A stretch of DNA of 27,304 nt from a virus, in IMG/VR virus record IMGVR_UViG_3300047552_001580, positions 1 through 27,304 of that record; one strand, 5' to 3'. Shown here piece after piece: positions 15,316 through 22,500 of the stretch (position 1 is its first letter; each line of letters opens with the position of its first letter). The notes beneath the pieces are model-generated. The model was not told the DNA's origin, did not search any database, and saw only the letters and a list, made by a program, of their open reading frames with translations. A program made the position numbers and the translations under genes.

Positions 15316-16101
15316 CTACCCTTCATTATTTTTATTGTTTACATCATTAAAACCCTCTTCATTACCTTGTAAACTTTCACTAGGTAAACTCTCGTTTTTT
15401 TGCATACTTTTAGCTTGTTTTTTCATAGCATCATCTAAAAGTGTAAACACTTTTTTTAATATTTCATTATTCCCCTTTTGAAAAACCCATTGCACATATT
15501 GATAATCTTGTTTATAAACTTCTCCTGCTTGTTGTCCTTTGTGTTTGCCAAATGTCAAAATAAATTGGCTTGCATCTTTGACTGTTATAATACTCTTTGC
15601 TTTTTGTTTATCTTCTTGCTCTTGTTCTTGGGCGAAGAGGGAAGATAGGCTAGCAAAATGTAAAATAGAATCTATCATGGCTCTCTTGCTTGCCATTTTA
15701 AGAATCGTATTAGCAATATCAAGCGGCTGTTTATCTTGGTACTTACGTTCCATCGTGTTACAAGTCCCAACGCCATCACTAACAGTCTTGTTGTTTTTCG
15801 TTAGCGTGCATCGGATAGTGTAAGCAACAAAATCTGTTTCTTTGCTAAAATCCTGTGGTACTTTGTCAAGAATCTCGAACGTAGCTGTTAGTCCAAAGAG
15901 CATTATAATATTCTCTGCTCCTGACTTAAACAGTATTGTTTTTTGCGTTCCTGGTATTAACCCATAATCAATTCCAGGAACAAGCGTAGCCTTGACTATG
16001 TCATGAAAAGCATTGATTTTTGTCATGGTGCTTTGTATTAGTTCTAGGGAAAAACTGTCAATAACACTCTCTTCTTTCCCATATACTTCTAAATTTTCCA
16101 T
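15316..16101 (-). CDS. Phage recombination-type protein with C-terminal FGKHKG domain
   Basis: A 261-residue protein. Residues about 20-158 carry the conserved Firmicutes phage pattern VKATLVPGIDYGLIPGTQKT, then LFKSGAENIIMLFGLTATFE, then SDGVGTCNTMERKYQ and NTILKMASKRAMIDSIL, seen in proteins placed where recombinases or single-strand annealing proteins normally lie. Whether it anneals DNA is not known to me. Residues 184-207 (FGKHKGQQAGEVYKQDYQYV) match the small GKHKG/DUF3820-type module found in some exonucleases and phage proteins. The tail is low complexity (Asn, Glu, Ser). ATG at 16101 follows GGCGG. It lies downstream of the replisome organizer. Confidence 0.7.
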   Translation of the reverse strand: MENLEVYGKEESVIDSFSLELIQSTMTKINAFHDIVKATLVPGIDYGLIPGTQKTILFKSGAENIIMLFGLTATFEILDKVPQDFSKETDFVAYTIRCTLTKNNKTVSDGVGTCNTMERKYQDKQPLDIANTILKMASKRAMIDSILHFASLSSLFAQEQEQEDKQKAKSIITVKDASQFILTFGKHKGQQAGEVYKQDYQYVQWVFQKGNNEILKKVFTLLDDAMKKQAKSMQKNESLPSESLQGNEEGFNDVNNKNNEG

Positions 16102-16161
16102 TATTTCCGCCCTCTCTAATCAAAAAAACATTCCGTTTGATAAATTATCCGACTCTTATAC

Positions 16162-16175
16162 TTTTCGTTCGAAAA
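16162..16175. promoter_or_regulatory. Dyad TTTTCGTTCGAAAA, possible operator
   Basis: A 14-base inverted repeat (TTTTCG-TT-CGAAAA) lies about 60 bases before the recombination-type gene, next to a minus-strand TATAAG (16160-16155) that could be a -10 box. It is a candidate control site for that gene, with no direct support beyond symmetry and position. Confidence 0.35.
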
Positions 16176-16221
16176 ATCGAAAGCTATGCACCAAATTTAT
16201 ACCACGAAAAACAAATGTCTC

Positions 16222-16250
16222 TTGCATAAAAATCAAAAATTGTGTATTCT
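16222..16250 (+). promoter_or_regulatory. Plus-strand promoter of a candidate small RNA
   Basis: TTGCAT (16222-16227), exactly 17 bases, then TATTCT (16245-16250). It points rightwards, against the surrounding genes, and a terminator-shaped hairpin follows within 65 bases. Confidence 0.45.
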
Positions 16251-16256
16251 TAATTT

Positions 16257-16315
16257 GCCATATTTTTTATATACTACCCCTTGAACTGGTGCAAATCCAA
16301 CGTTTGCACCTTTTT
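16257..16315 (+). ncRNA. Candidate short RNA ending in an intrinsic terminator
   Basis: Downstream of the plus-strand promoter there is no open frame of note. The stretch ends with GGTGCAAA-TCCAACG-TTTGCACC (16288-16310), an 8-bp perfect hairpin followed by TTTTT (16311-16315). The T-run is only on the plus-strand side, so the hairpin is oriented for a rightward transcript although both neighbouring genes are leftward. The predicted RNA of about 59 bases contains an anti-Shine-Dalgarno-like ACCCCTT. It could also be a terminator against stray antisense transcription; both readings are inference. Confidence 0.4.
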
Positions 16316-16316
16316 G

Positions 16317-17138
16317 TTAGCCCTTTTTATCTTCTTCGTTTAAGTTTGCAGCAAGTTTGTCAAATAAATCTTCTGTGACAGGACGTTGGTTATCGTGGTC
16401 GAATGTTCGCTTGCCTTGTTTATATATATTTCCTTTATTCCCTTTTTTCGCATTCCACTCCACTTGGTTTGCGTTATACTGCTCTAATGTTTTTATATTA
16501 ATTGCTAAGTTTCCGAGTGCCATTTTTTCGATATACTCCCAGTTACGAGCATTTCTTTCGACTGCTATTAAAATATATTTATTTAGCAATTGTTCTTCAA
16601 TCCCATCCTCTTCGATGAGACATTTAATCCTATCTGCAATATGCGGCTGTAACAATCCAATATTTTCTTGATAAATTTTTTCAGGTGGCAGCGGATCTAC
16701 TACTTGTTTTACTTCTGCTACTAGATCTTTTTTGTTTATATTGTTTATATTGTTTATATTGTTGTTTGTGTCGGCTAGTTGTCGGCTAGTTGTCGGATTT
16801 GCTGTCGGGTTTTTATTTTTTTGTTGATACAACTCATAATTGATGACGGTTACAAGGCTAAATCTGTTGTTGGTTTTGATGTCGATAAATTCAAGGTTTT
16901 TCAAAAGTGCCATTCTGTCTCGGATGGTGCTTTCTTTTTTTTCTAATTCCTGACTTAATATTTTTCGACCTGTTATAAATTGACCAATCTCTATTGTCAT
17001 TTCTTTTCCGTTCCAAATTATTTTGGTTTGTTCGTGATTTGCCTTTAAGAGACAATAAATAAAAAGTTGTAACAGTTCTGGTTTTAAAAATATTGGATTC
17101 TTAAAAATTTTTCTGTGTAACAAAATCCACCCATTCAT
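16317..17138 (-). CDS. Replisome organizer / DnaD-like replication initiator
   Basis: A 273-residue phage replication protein that would bind the origin and help load helicase. The N-terminal MNGWILLHRKIFKNPIFLKP, then FITGRKILSQELEKKESTIR and RDRMALLKNLEFIDIKTNNR, is the winged-helix domain typical of these proteins (residues 1-105). A repetitive linker (TTSRQLADTNNNINNINNIN) separates it from a DnaD-type helical domain (about 150-222, ending ARNWEYIEKMALGNLA). The start at 17138 overlaps the upstream gene by 38 bases, with AAGGG upstream. The linker DNA holds tandem repeats that may be the origin. Confidence 0.85.
   Translation of the reverse strand: MNGWILLHRKIFKNPIFLKPELLQLFIYCLLKANHEQTKIIWNGKEMTIEIGQFITGRKILSQELEKKESTIRDRMALLKNLEFIDIKTNNRFSLVTVINYELYQQKNKNPTANPTTSRQLADTNNNINNINNINKKDLVAEVKQVVDPLPPEKIYQENIGLLQPHIADRIKCLIEEDGIEEQLLNKYILIAVERNARNWEYIEKMALGNLAINIKTLEQYNANQVEWNAKKGNKGNIYKQGKRTFDHDNQRPVTEDLFDKLAANLNEEDKKG
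16733..16796. repeat. Iteron-like tandem repeats inside the initiator gene (candidate origin)
   Basis: Three perfect copies of the 9-mer TGTTTATAT (16733-16759) are followed by two perfect copies of the 11-mer GTCGGCTAGTT (16770-16791) and further partial GTCGG copies at 16792 and 16804. AT-rich and GC-richer direct repeats side by side within the gene of a replication initiator is the usual architecture of origins in Firmicutes phages. They could also simply be linker-coding slippage. Confidence 0.55.
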
Positions 17139-17532
17139 AGATTACCGACCCTTCTTTATTTTTGTCTGTCATTAAAGATATATATTTACTGCCTTGAAGC
17201 CAGGTACTCAACCAATCCATAGTTTCTTGAAAATGGTCAAACTCCTCATCTCTTTCCTCGTAAAATTCTTTCATAACTAAGCATTGTTGCATAACTTTAG
17301 TTATACCCTTATAAACTAACAAAAAACCATATTCCTTGATGTAGTTTCTAAGTTTTTCCCTTCCTGAGTCATTTGCCCAATAATTTGTCTTAAAGAATAA
17401 AACCTCCAATATTCTTAACTGTTCGTCTTCATACGTCTTACACTTGTTTTTTGCCAAATGTCTCTTTACTTCTGTTTTGGTCCACTGTTTCTTCAAAATT
17501 TTACTTATTTTTTCTTGTGGCATCGCCATCAT
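17101..17532 (-). CDS. Hypothetical early protein
   Basis: A 143-residue protein, unrecognised. ATG at 17532 (or the next codon, also ATG) follows AGGAGG. It is highly charged and helical, with a basic start (KISKILKKQWTKTEVKRHLA), an aromatic middle (FFKTNYWANDSGREKLRNYI) and a later acidic section. Genes of this size with KTNYWANDSGREKL-like stretches recur upstream of DnaD-type initiators, which hints at a replication-linked role. It overlaps its downstream neighbour by 38 bases and its upstream one by 32, so the genes are compactly packed. Confidence 0.7.
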   Translation of the reverse strand: MMAMPQEKISKILKKQWTKTEVKRHLAKNKCKTYEDEQLRILEVLFFKTNYWANDSGREKLRNYIKEYGFLLVYKGITKVMQQCLVMKEFYEERDEEFDHFQETMDWLSTWLQGSKYISLMTDKNKEGSVIYEWVDFVTQKNF

Positions 17533-17713
17533 TACACCTCCTAAATAGTTTGACTACAACAATCGCTCTATCAATCATGTTGTCAAAAGTTGTACGTTGC
17601 TTAAATAATATTCTATTAGCAACTATGTCTCTTTTTGTTTCCTCCATCACTTGCATAAATGTTTCATCGTCAAGTTTTACTCCTAGTAGAACTTCTATCC
17701 TGTTCTTAATCAT
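17501..17713 (-). CDS. Small hypothetical early protein
   Basis: A 70-residue protein linked to the upstream DNA-binding gene by an ATGA overlap. It begins MIKNRIEVLLGVKLDDETFM, is helical with a basic C-terminus (KLFRRCNDGDATRKNK), and its end overlaps the next gene by 32 bases. No family is recognised. The tight overlaps on both sides support a real co-translated gene. Confidence 0.6.
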   Translation of the reverse strand: MIKNRIEVLLGVKLDDETFMQVMEETKRDIVANRILFKQRTTFDNMIDRAIVVVKLFRRCNDGDATRKNK

Positions 17714-17916
17714 TTTGCTACCTCTCCATGTGTAGAATAAAACTCAATCACAACTTCTTTTGCAACCGTAACTTTGCGTCCAATTCTTACACAATGGATA
17801 TTGTTATCAATAATCCATTTTCTGATTGTTGGGCGAGTCACTTTGAAGAATTTTGACAAGTCTGTAATTGATAGTATTGAATCTAATTCATCAAATATTA
17901 GTTTTTCTTTTACCAT
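17710..17916 (-). CDS. MerR/excisionase-type DNA-binding protein
   Basis: A 68-residue protein starting at the ATG at 17916 behind a strong AAGGAGG (6-base spacing); an in-frame ATG at 17949 lacks a site. The sequence SILSITDLSKFFKVTRPTIR followed by KWIIDNNIHCVRIGRKVTVA is the classic small winged-helix of excisionase/HTH_17 proteins: helix (ITDLSKFF), recognition helix (TRPTIRKWI), then the wing IxxxRIGRKxxVxKE. It is the first gene of the early operon, so a switch or activator role is likely. Without an integrase in view I would not call it an excisionase outright. Confidence 0.85.
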   Translation of the reverse strand: MVKEKLIFDELDSILSITDLSKFFKVTRPTIRKWIIDNNIHCVRIGRKVTVAKEVVIEFYSTHGEVAK

Positions 17917-17982
17917 TTTAAACCTCCTTAGCAATAATATTAAATACAATTGCTATATTATCATGCTTAATCAAAAATAACA

Positions 17983-18000
17983 TAGGACTATAGACCTATA
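17983..18000. promoter_or_regulatory. Early-operon promoter with 18-bp dyad operator
   Basis: ATAGGACTATAGACCTAT is an inverted repeat with only two non-pairing positions. On the minus strand it fills the spacer between TTTACA (18009-18004) and TATGTT (18-base spacing), about 65 bases before the DNA-binding gene. Fourteen bases of it (ACTATAGACCTATA) recur at the methyltransferase promoter, suggesting one regulator for both. Confidence 0.6.
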
Positions 18001-18030
18001 TGTGTAAAAAAGATAAGTTTTGCAAATAAG

Positions 18031-18061
18031 AAAACAAGCCATTTTAAGACTTGTTTTTTTT
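18031..18061. terminator. Bidirectional intrinsic terminator
   Basis: AAAACAAG (18031-18038) pairs with CTTGTTTT (18050-18057) around an 11-base loop. The plus side ends in T8; the minus side continues TTTTCTTATTT. On the minus strand it would stop transcripts from the lysis/tRNA-like side just before the early promoter. Confidence 0.65.
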
Positions 18062-18098
18062 GTAAATATATTCAATGTAAACTTGTAATTTTTGCACT

Positions 18099-18122
18099 AT
18101 TTTTATCATTATTTTTATCATT
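18099..18122. repeat. 12-bp perfect tandem repeat
   Basis: ATTTTTATCATT occurs twice head to tail (18099-18110, 18111-18122), directly beside the 17-bp stem hairpin. It may be part of a replication, packaging or attachment site; nothing more can be said from sequence. Confidence 0.7.
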
Positions 18123-18123
18123 A

Positions 18124-18169
18124 TTTACAACAAAAACCCCTATAAACAAAAAGGAGTTTTTGTTGTAAA
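18124..18169. other. Long 17-bp stem hairpin
   Basis: TTTACAACAAAAACCCC (18124-18140) and the matching arm at 18153-18169 form a 17-bp stem with a single G-U or mismatched pair and a 12-base loop. It lies 15-20 bases after the tRNA-like element on the minus strand. No T-run follows either arm directly. It could stabilise or process the tRNA-like RNA, or be a recombination/attachment element. Confidence 0.7.
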
Positions 18170-18183
18170 ATAACTTATTAAGA

Positions 18184-18244
18184 GGACGCTGTATGTAGGA
18201 CTTGCACCTACGCACCAGTGCTCTAGCTACTGAGCTAATACAGC
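18184..18244 (-). tRNA. tRNA-like element lacking the anticodon arm (degenerate tRNA)
   Basis: On the minus strand: acceptor GCTGTAT (18244-18238) pairs perfectly with ATACAGC (18194-18188); then TA; a D-arm GCTC-AGTAGCTA-GAGC; and a T-arm GTAGG-TGCAAGT-CCTAC directly joined to the acceptor. Only 8 bases (ACTGGTGC) separate D-arm and T-arm, where a normal tRNA has about 22-23 including the anticodon arm. The D-loop has GC instead of GG (G19 lost) and the T-loop has G in place of T55, so the elbow contacts are weakened. The 3' end is GTCC rather than CCA. It is best read as a tRNA remnant with the anticodon arm deleted, or a tRNA mimic; it cannot decode. Confidence 0.65.
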
Positions 18245-18349
18245 ACCACTTGTCACGGGAATGCCCACGAATGAGCGACAAGGAAAGGAATAGTAATGAT
18301 AATTAACCGTCTTACATACATTTTGTCGGTTATATGGACAAATTTTCAA
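18227..18349 (-). CDS. Possible short Cys-containing protein, likely remnant
   Basis: A 40-residue frame from TTG 18349 with a very strong AAAAGGAGG 6 bases upstream: MKICPYNRQNVCKTVNYHYY, then SFPCRSFVGIPVTSGAVLAQ, stopping inside the D-loop of the tRNA-like element. The start MKICPYNxxxVC recalls small Cys-rich proteins of Firmicutes phages, but the second half looks non-coding and overlaps a hairpin. It may be a gene whose 3' part was replaced when the tRNA-like segment arrived. Confidence 0.3.
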   Translation of the reverse strand: MKICPYNRQNVCKTVNYHYYSFPCRSFVGIPVTSGAVLAQ

Positions 18350-18443
18350 TTCATGCCTCCTTTTGCACATTGTAACAAAAACCCTAAGTAACCCCAAATC
18401 TTATTTTTAATGTTATTCAAACAAATTTAATAACCACCTTTTT

Positions 18444-19121
18444 TTAAATTTTCTCCGCCATATTATGAATCAATCGCCTAACATTTGCCGTATCATACTG
18501 ATTATTAACTATCCAATAATTTCTATCTTGTATTATTTCTTTTGTTACCAACTTATCAACATCCGAAGCCAAACTTGAATCAATTTTCTTTTTCAACCCA
18601 CAAGCCCGAACCAATCCATTCATCAAAGCTTTAGCATACAAACTTATATTCTCATGCATATGCTTAGCCTCCTTCATCCTATCATGAAATGATAGTTCAA
18701 TCAATCCAGCAATCGCCTTTGTATGACTAAGTACATACAAACTCCCACGTTCAATAATATTACCATCAAGCCATGGCGTAATTTTTGCAACCTCATTTTG
18801 TACAATGCTAATAAATTGTCTGCCATTTTCTGAATAATAATATCCACTAGAACCTTTGCCATCATATCCTGCATCTGTGTGAATGTCTAAATGAAAACTA
18901 GTAACACTAAGCCCAGTATTTTTTGTCACAAATTCATTCGACATATTAACTACTTCCTGTAAGTTACTGAGTTTTTTCGGTATCAATAACGCATTACACT
19001 CGTATTCTTTTAATAATTCAAATGTAACTCTTCCTATTTGGTGACAATGGTCTTCTTCTGAATCGCCCATTGCACACCTATTACTACTTTGCTGACTTGG
19101 TGACAAAATAATATTAATCAT
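18444..19121 (-). CDS. Endolysin: N-acetylmuramoyl-L-alanine amidase (Amidase_3 type)
   Basis: A 225-residue phage lysin that cuts the amide bond between muramic acid and the stem peptide to release progeny. The catalytic domain (about 1-175) has the variant opening IILSPSQQ, the zinc region TSFHLDIHTDAG (H81 candidate) and the glutamate in GLIELSFHD (E142). A C-terminal module (about 186-225, DVDKLVTKEIIQDRNYWIVN...RRLIHNMAEKI) matches a short segment repeated in clostridial cell-wall enzymes. Its ATG overlaps the holin stop (ATGA). No signal peptide is seen, so release depends on the holin. Confidence 0.9.
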   Translation of the reverse strand: MINIILSPSQQSSNRCAMGDSEEDHCHQIGRVTFELLKEYECNALLIPKKLSNLQEVVNMSNEFVTKNTGLSVTSFHLDIHTDAGYDGKGSSGYYYSENGRQFISIVQNEVAKITPWLDGNIIERGSLYVLSHTKAIAGLIELSFHDRMKEAKHMHENISLYAKALMNGLVRACGLKKKIDSSLASDVDKLVTKEIIQDRNYWIVNNQYDTANVRRLIHNMAEKI

Positions 19122-19504
19122 CTTTTACCATCCTTATCTTTCATTTTTTTTAAATATTGTATCAAAAATTGCGGTACTGGAACATTCATTTCTATTAAAT
19201 TTTCAAGTATTGATATTGCTTCGTTTACCACGAAAGCAAATGCAACAAGCGGATGTATCGTGTCTATTTGTCCTAAAAGATGTTCCATTTGAACAGCAAC
19301 CATTATACAGATGAAAATGCCTGTTTTTTTGCACAGACCTTTCCATCCAATATAAGAGTTCAAGTTTCGGTTAACGATAGCCTTTAGAATACCTGTAAGA
19401 TAATCCAATACAATCATTATTATCAATACTTCAATCCCCATGTCGTACCCTCCTAGAAGATAAGCCAATGAAGTTACTACTAGCGTTAACCAAGCTTTAA
19501 TCAT
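19118..19504 (-). CDS. Holin (phage holin family 4, TcdE-like)
   Basis: A 128-residue membrane protein that forms holes in the cell membrane at lysis. Hydrophobic segments are at about 5-20, 23-42, 60-78 and 84-104. The motif LDYLTGILKAIVNRNLNSYI followed by GWKGLCKKTGIF is the signature of the TcdE/phage_holin_4 family, and FVVNEAISILENLIEMNVPVP is its usual C-terminal part. The tail is basic and cytoplasmic. It follows the giant gene by 14 bases (GGGAGGG site) and overlaps the amidase, a standard lysis cassette. Confidence 0.94.
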   Translation of the reverse strand: MIKAWLTLVVTSLAYLLGGYDMGIEVLIIMIVLDYLTGILKAIVNRNLNSYIGWKGLCKKTGIFICIMVAVQMEHLLGQIDTIHPLVAFAFVVNEAISILENLIEMNVPVPQFLIQYLKKMKDKDGKR

Positions 19505-19518
19505 AGTTCCAACCCTCC

Positions 19519-22500
19519 CTACTTTTTAGAGTTTTTTTCAATATTTCTTTTAGCAATGTTCATAATTTCTTTCATTCTCAATAAATTTGCATCAATTTTT
19601 TTAATCTCTTCTCTGTATCCTGGTTTTCTTTCTACTTCTAATTCTCCTCTTTCTTTTCTTAAATCACTTAAACTCTTGTCAAATGTTTTATAAAGTGCAT
19701 TTAATACCGCATGTTTTACAATATCATTTTCAATTTTACCTTTCTCTGTAGCATCGTACATCTTCATTGCCGCTTCGTCTCTGCCTTCATAATAATCTTG
19801 ACTAATAGTATTTGACCGCCTTGCATCAACGAGAAATCTATTTGCCATTACATTTATTCCTGGTATATCTTTTAAAACTTTTAACCCAGGGACTTCATTT
19901 AATAAATCGCTTGCCTTGTAATTCGACTTGCCTGTTACTTCATCTATAGCGGATAAAAACGCATTTCCAATACTACCTGTATATCCTCTTATTAAATGGT
20001 ACACTCTCTTTGGCGATTGCAATATATCTGACTTAAATGGTATTTCGTTCATTACATCTGCTATCGCTCTTGCTGTATTGCTTGTGTATTCGTCATATCT
20101 GTACTTAGGAGATGCCTTCAAATCTTCTGAGTTTTCAATCGGTATACCTGACCATTGTGTATTAGTCATATCTTCAATAAATGGTCTTAGTGGCATAGGG
20201 TTAATCTCATAAGTAAAGTTATTCTTCAGCGAATCAGAAAATCCTTTCCATGCTTCTGGATCATTTTTATAGAAATACTCATACGCTCTTACAGGCACTG
20301 CCATAAATGGAATTGCCCATTCAAATCCTCTTGGAATAGGTAAAAATATCGGTGTTTTCTGTGGGTCTCCAATTGGAATTTGCCAAAAATTATCTTTTTG
20401 GTATGGTTTTAAATTCTTGTAGTGTTTATTATCATTTAGGTATGCATGTATCATTAACGATATAAACGCAATCATCAAACCTCTTAGCAATAATCTCTTG
20501 TTTCGTCCTGGGTCGGTGGCTGTTCTAAATGTTTGGTCAAATCCTTGAATATAGGCATTAGAGAATCTCCATATTCTATTAATTTGACCTTCTTTGATAA
20601 ATCGTCCTTTTCTTTTTAGGTCATAAGTCAAGTCTCTCATGTTGTAAATAGCTTCATCCCAATCTTCTTTGGTCGTGTTAGTAAATTGAAAGAATTGTTT
20701 CCATTGCGCTTTGATTTGTGGGTCAACAGTCATTAATAGTTTAGTTACAAATTCCCCTTTGCCAATGCTGTCAGCAAATCTTGTAATCATACGATTTTTA
20801 ACTGTTTTCTTTAATTCTGCTGTTTTTGTACCTAGCTCAGTCCATTGAATCAAGTCTCTTATAGTATTAAGTGGGTGTCTCATTTCCTTTTGTATCTTTT
20901 TGCTTAAACTTCTACCTCTACTCATATCGTCAATTATATCTTTTGCAAATCTGGATTCGTTTGCAAGAAACATTTGAGTAGTACCTCCACGCTTCATGGC
21001 TTCAATAAACCATTTGTCATGTGTCATTACTGATATTGCACCTTTCATAATGTCCATAACGCCAATCCCTGCTCTTGTTTGTAACCATGCTGTTAATACT
21101 TCTCTTGAAGTATTCCATGCAACAAATCGCAAATCATAGAGAATACTTGCCGCTTGGAAGTCACCTACCCTAGTTGAAACTTTTAGCAAGAACTTCATTA
21201 TTGCATTAAATGTAACAGGATTCATTCCTGATAAAGCCTTATATATTTCTGGCTCTACGTCATACAAATTAATCTTGCCATTTTTGTAAATTGCTAGTTG
21301 ATTTTTTCCTGCTATCATGTTAGGTCTAAAGATTTTTGCCATCATATCAAACTCCATGTCAATATCAAAGCCATTGTAGAATTTTTCAAGATCTACATCT
21401 TGGGCAATCAATGATTCAATGATTTTTTTCTTGACTTCGTCTAAATTGAAAGTTGTTGCTTTCATTCCAAAAGGAGCTTTGACCATTATTGCACCTTTAC
21501 CCTCTACTTTATCGGCCATCTTTGCAAGCTCTAACAAAAGCTCTTGTCTCTTTGCTGCTTGCCAAATAACAAATGTCATATTGACCATCGACTCGTAAGG
21601 ATTGAGTATCTCTTGCCCTCCACCTCTTAAAGATTTCACAGGGTTACCCTTTGACGATTTAACTCCAACTATGCCATCATCTAATACTCTGAAAAGATGA
21701 ATATGATTAGGATTTTGCTTCCTTATCTCATTTGCTTGTTTTTTGTCAAAAAATCCTGCTTGGGTTAAAACTAAAAGTAAGTTATCGTCATATTTTCTTA
21801 CAGCTTGAAATATCTGTGGAAAATCAGGATACTTTTCTTCAAGGTTTTTGACGGTATCTCTGTATGTTTGAATGTCTTGGGGTAGTGCCAAATTTCTAGC
21901 ATGATAATCCTCGGCTCTTCTTCCTATAGCATATGACTTCCAAAAGAAATCTCTCTTTTTATTGTCATTTGCAAGTGGTAATAATACATCAAACAAACTA
22001 GGACCTACTTCATTATGGTTTAGATCTGATTGATATAATCCCTTTATCCCTTTAGGATTGATAGAAAACATTGCTGTTGATTCATATCCTTTGGTGGCTG
22101 CTATTATTTGTTTGATTTTTGTTTTTCCCTCTACACCACCTAGCTCAACGGCAACTTTAATTGCAGGATAGTATTCATCCACCATTTGTGTGTAGAACTG
22201 AGATAATTTAAGGTTGAGTGTCTCTCCTTTTGCTCGTTGCTTGTCAACCTCTGCCTTATCCCAAACATCCCTCATTACTCTTTCTTCTGGAGATAAATTA
22301 ACAAGATCTGATATGTCTTGCATTCTTTCATTTAGGAATCCTAAGAAATCAGGGTCAATTGTTCTTTTATAATATTCAAACGTTTTGGGCGCACGAGCGA
22401 ATGCTTGAACATTATCGGTAAGATACAATCTAGTGAACTCTGCTATTCCTTCATCAATTTGAACTCTTTCTTTTTGTGAGTTTGTTGTCATTTTTCCTAG

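Larger units (their letters stand above)
17917..18443. other. Gene-poor 0.5 kb region between lysis and early modules
   Basis: No convincing gene of normal size. From left to right it holds the early promoter/operator dyad (17983-18000), a bidirectional terminator (18031-18061), a 12-bp tandem repeat (18099-18122), a 17-bp stem hairpin (18124-18169), a tRNA-like element (18184-18244), a GC-richer hairpin CTTGTC...GACAAG (18249-18282), a short Cys-containing frame, and an AT-rich hairpin (GTTATT...AATAAC, 18412-18434) that may end the lysis operon. Confidence 0.7.

Noticed and set aside
18072-18281. 69-residue minus-strand frame
   Set aside because: It runs through the tRNA-like element and the long hairpin, has no ribosome binding site and no protein-like composition.
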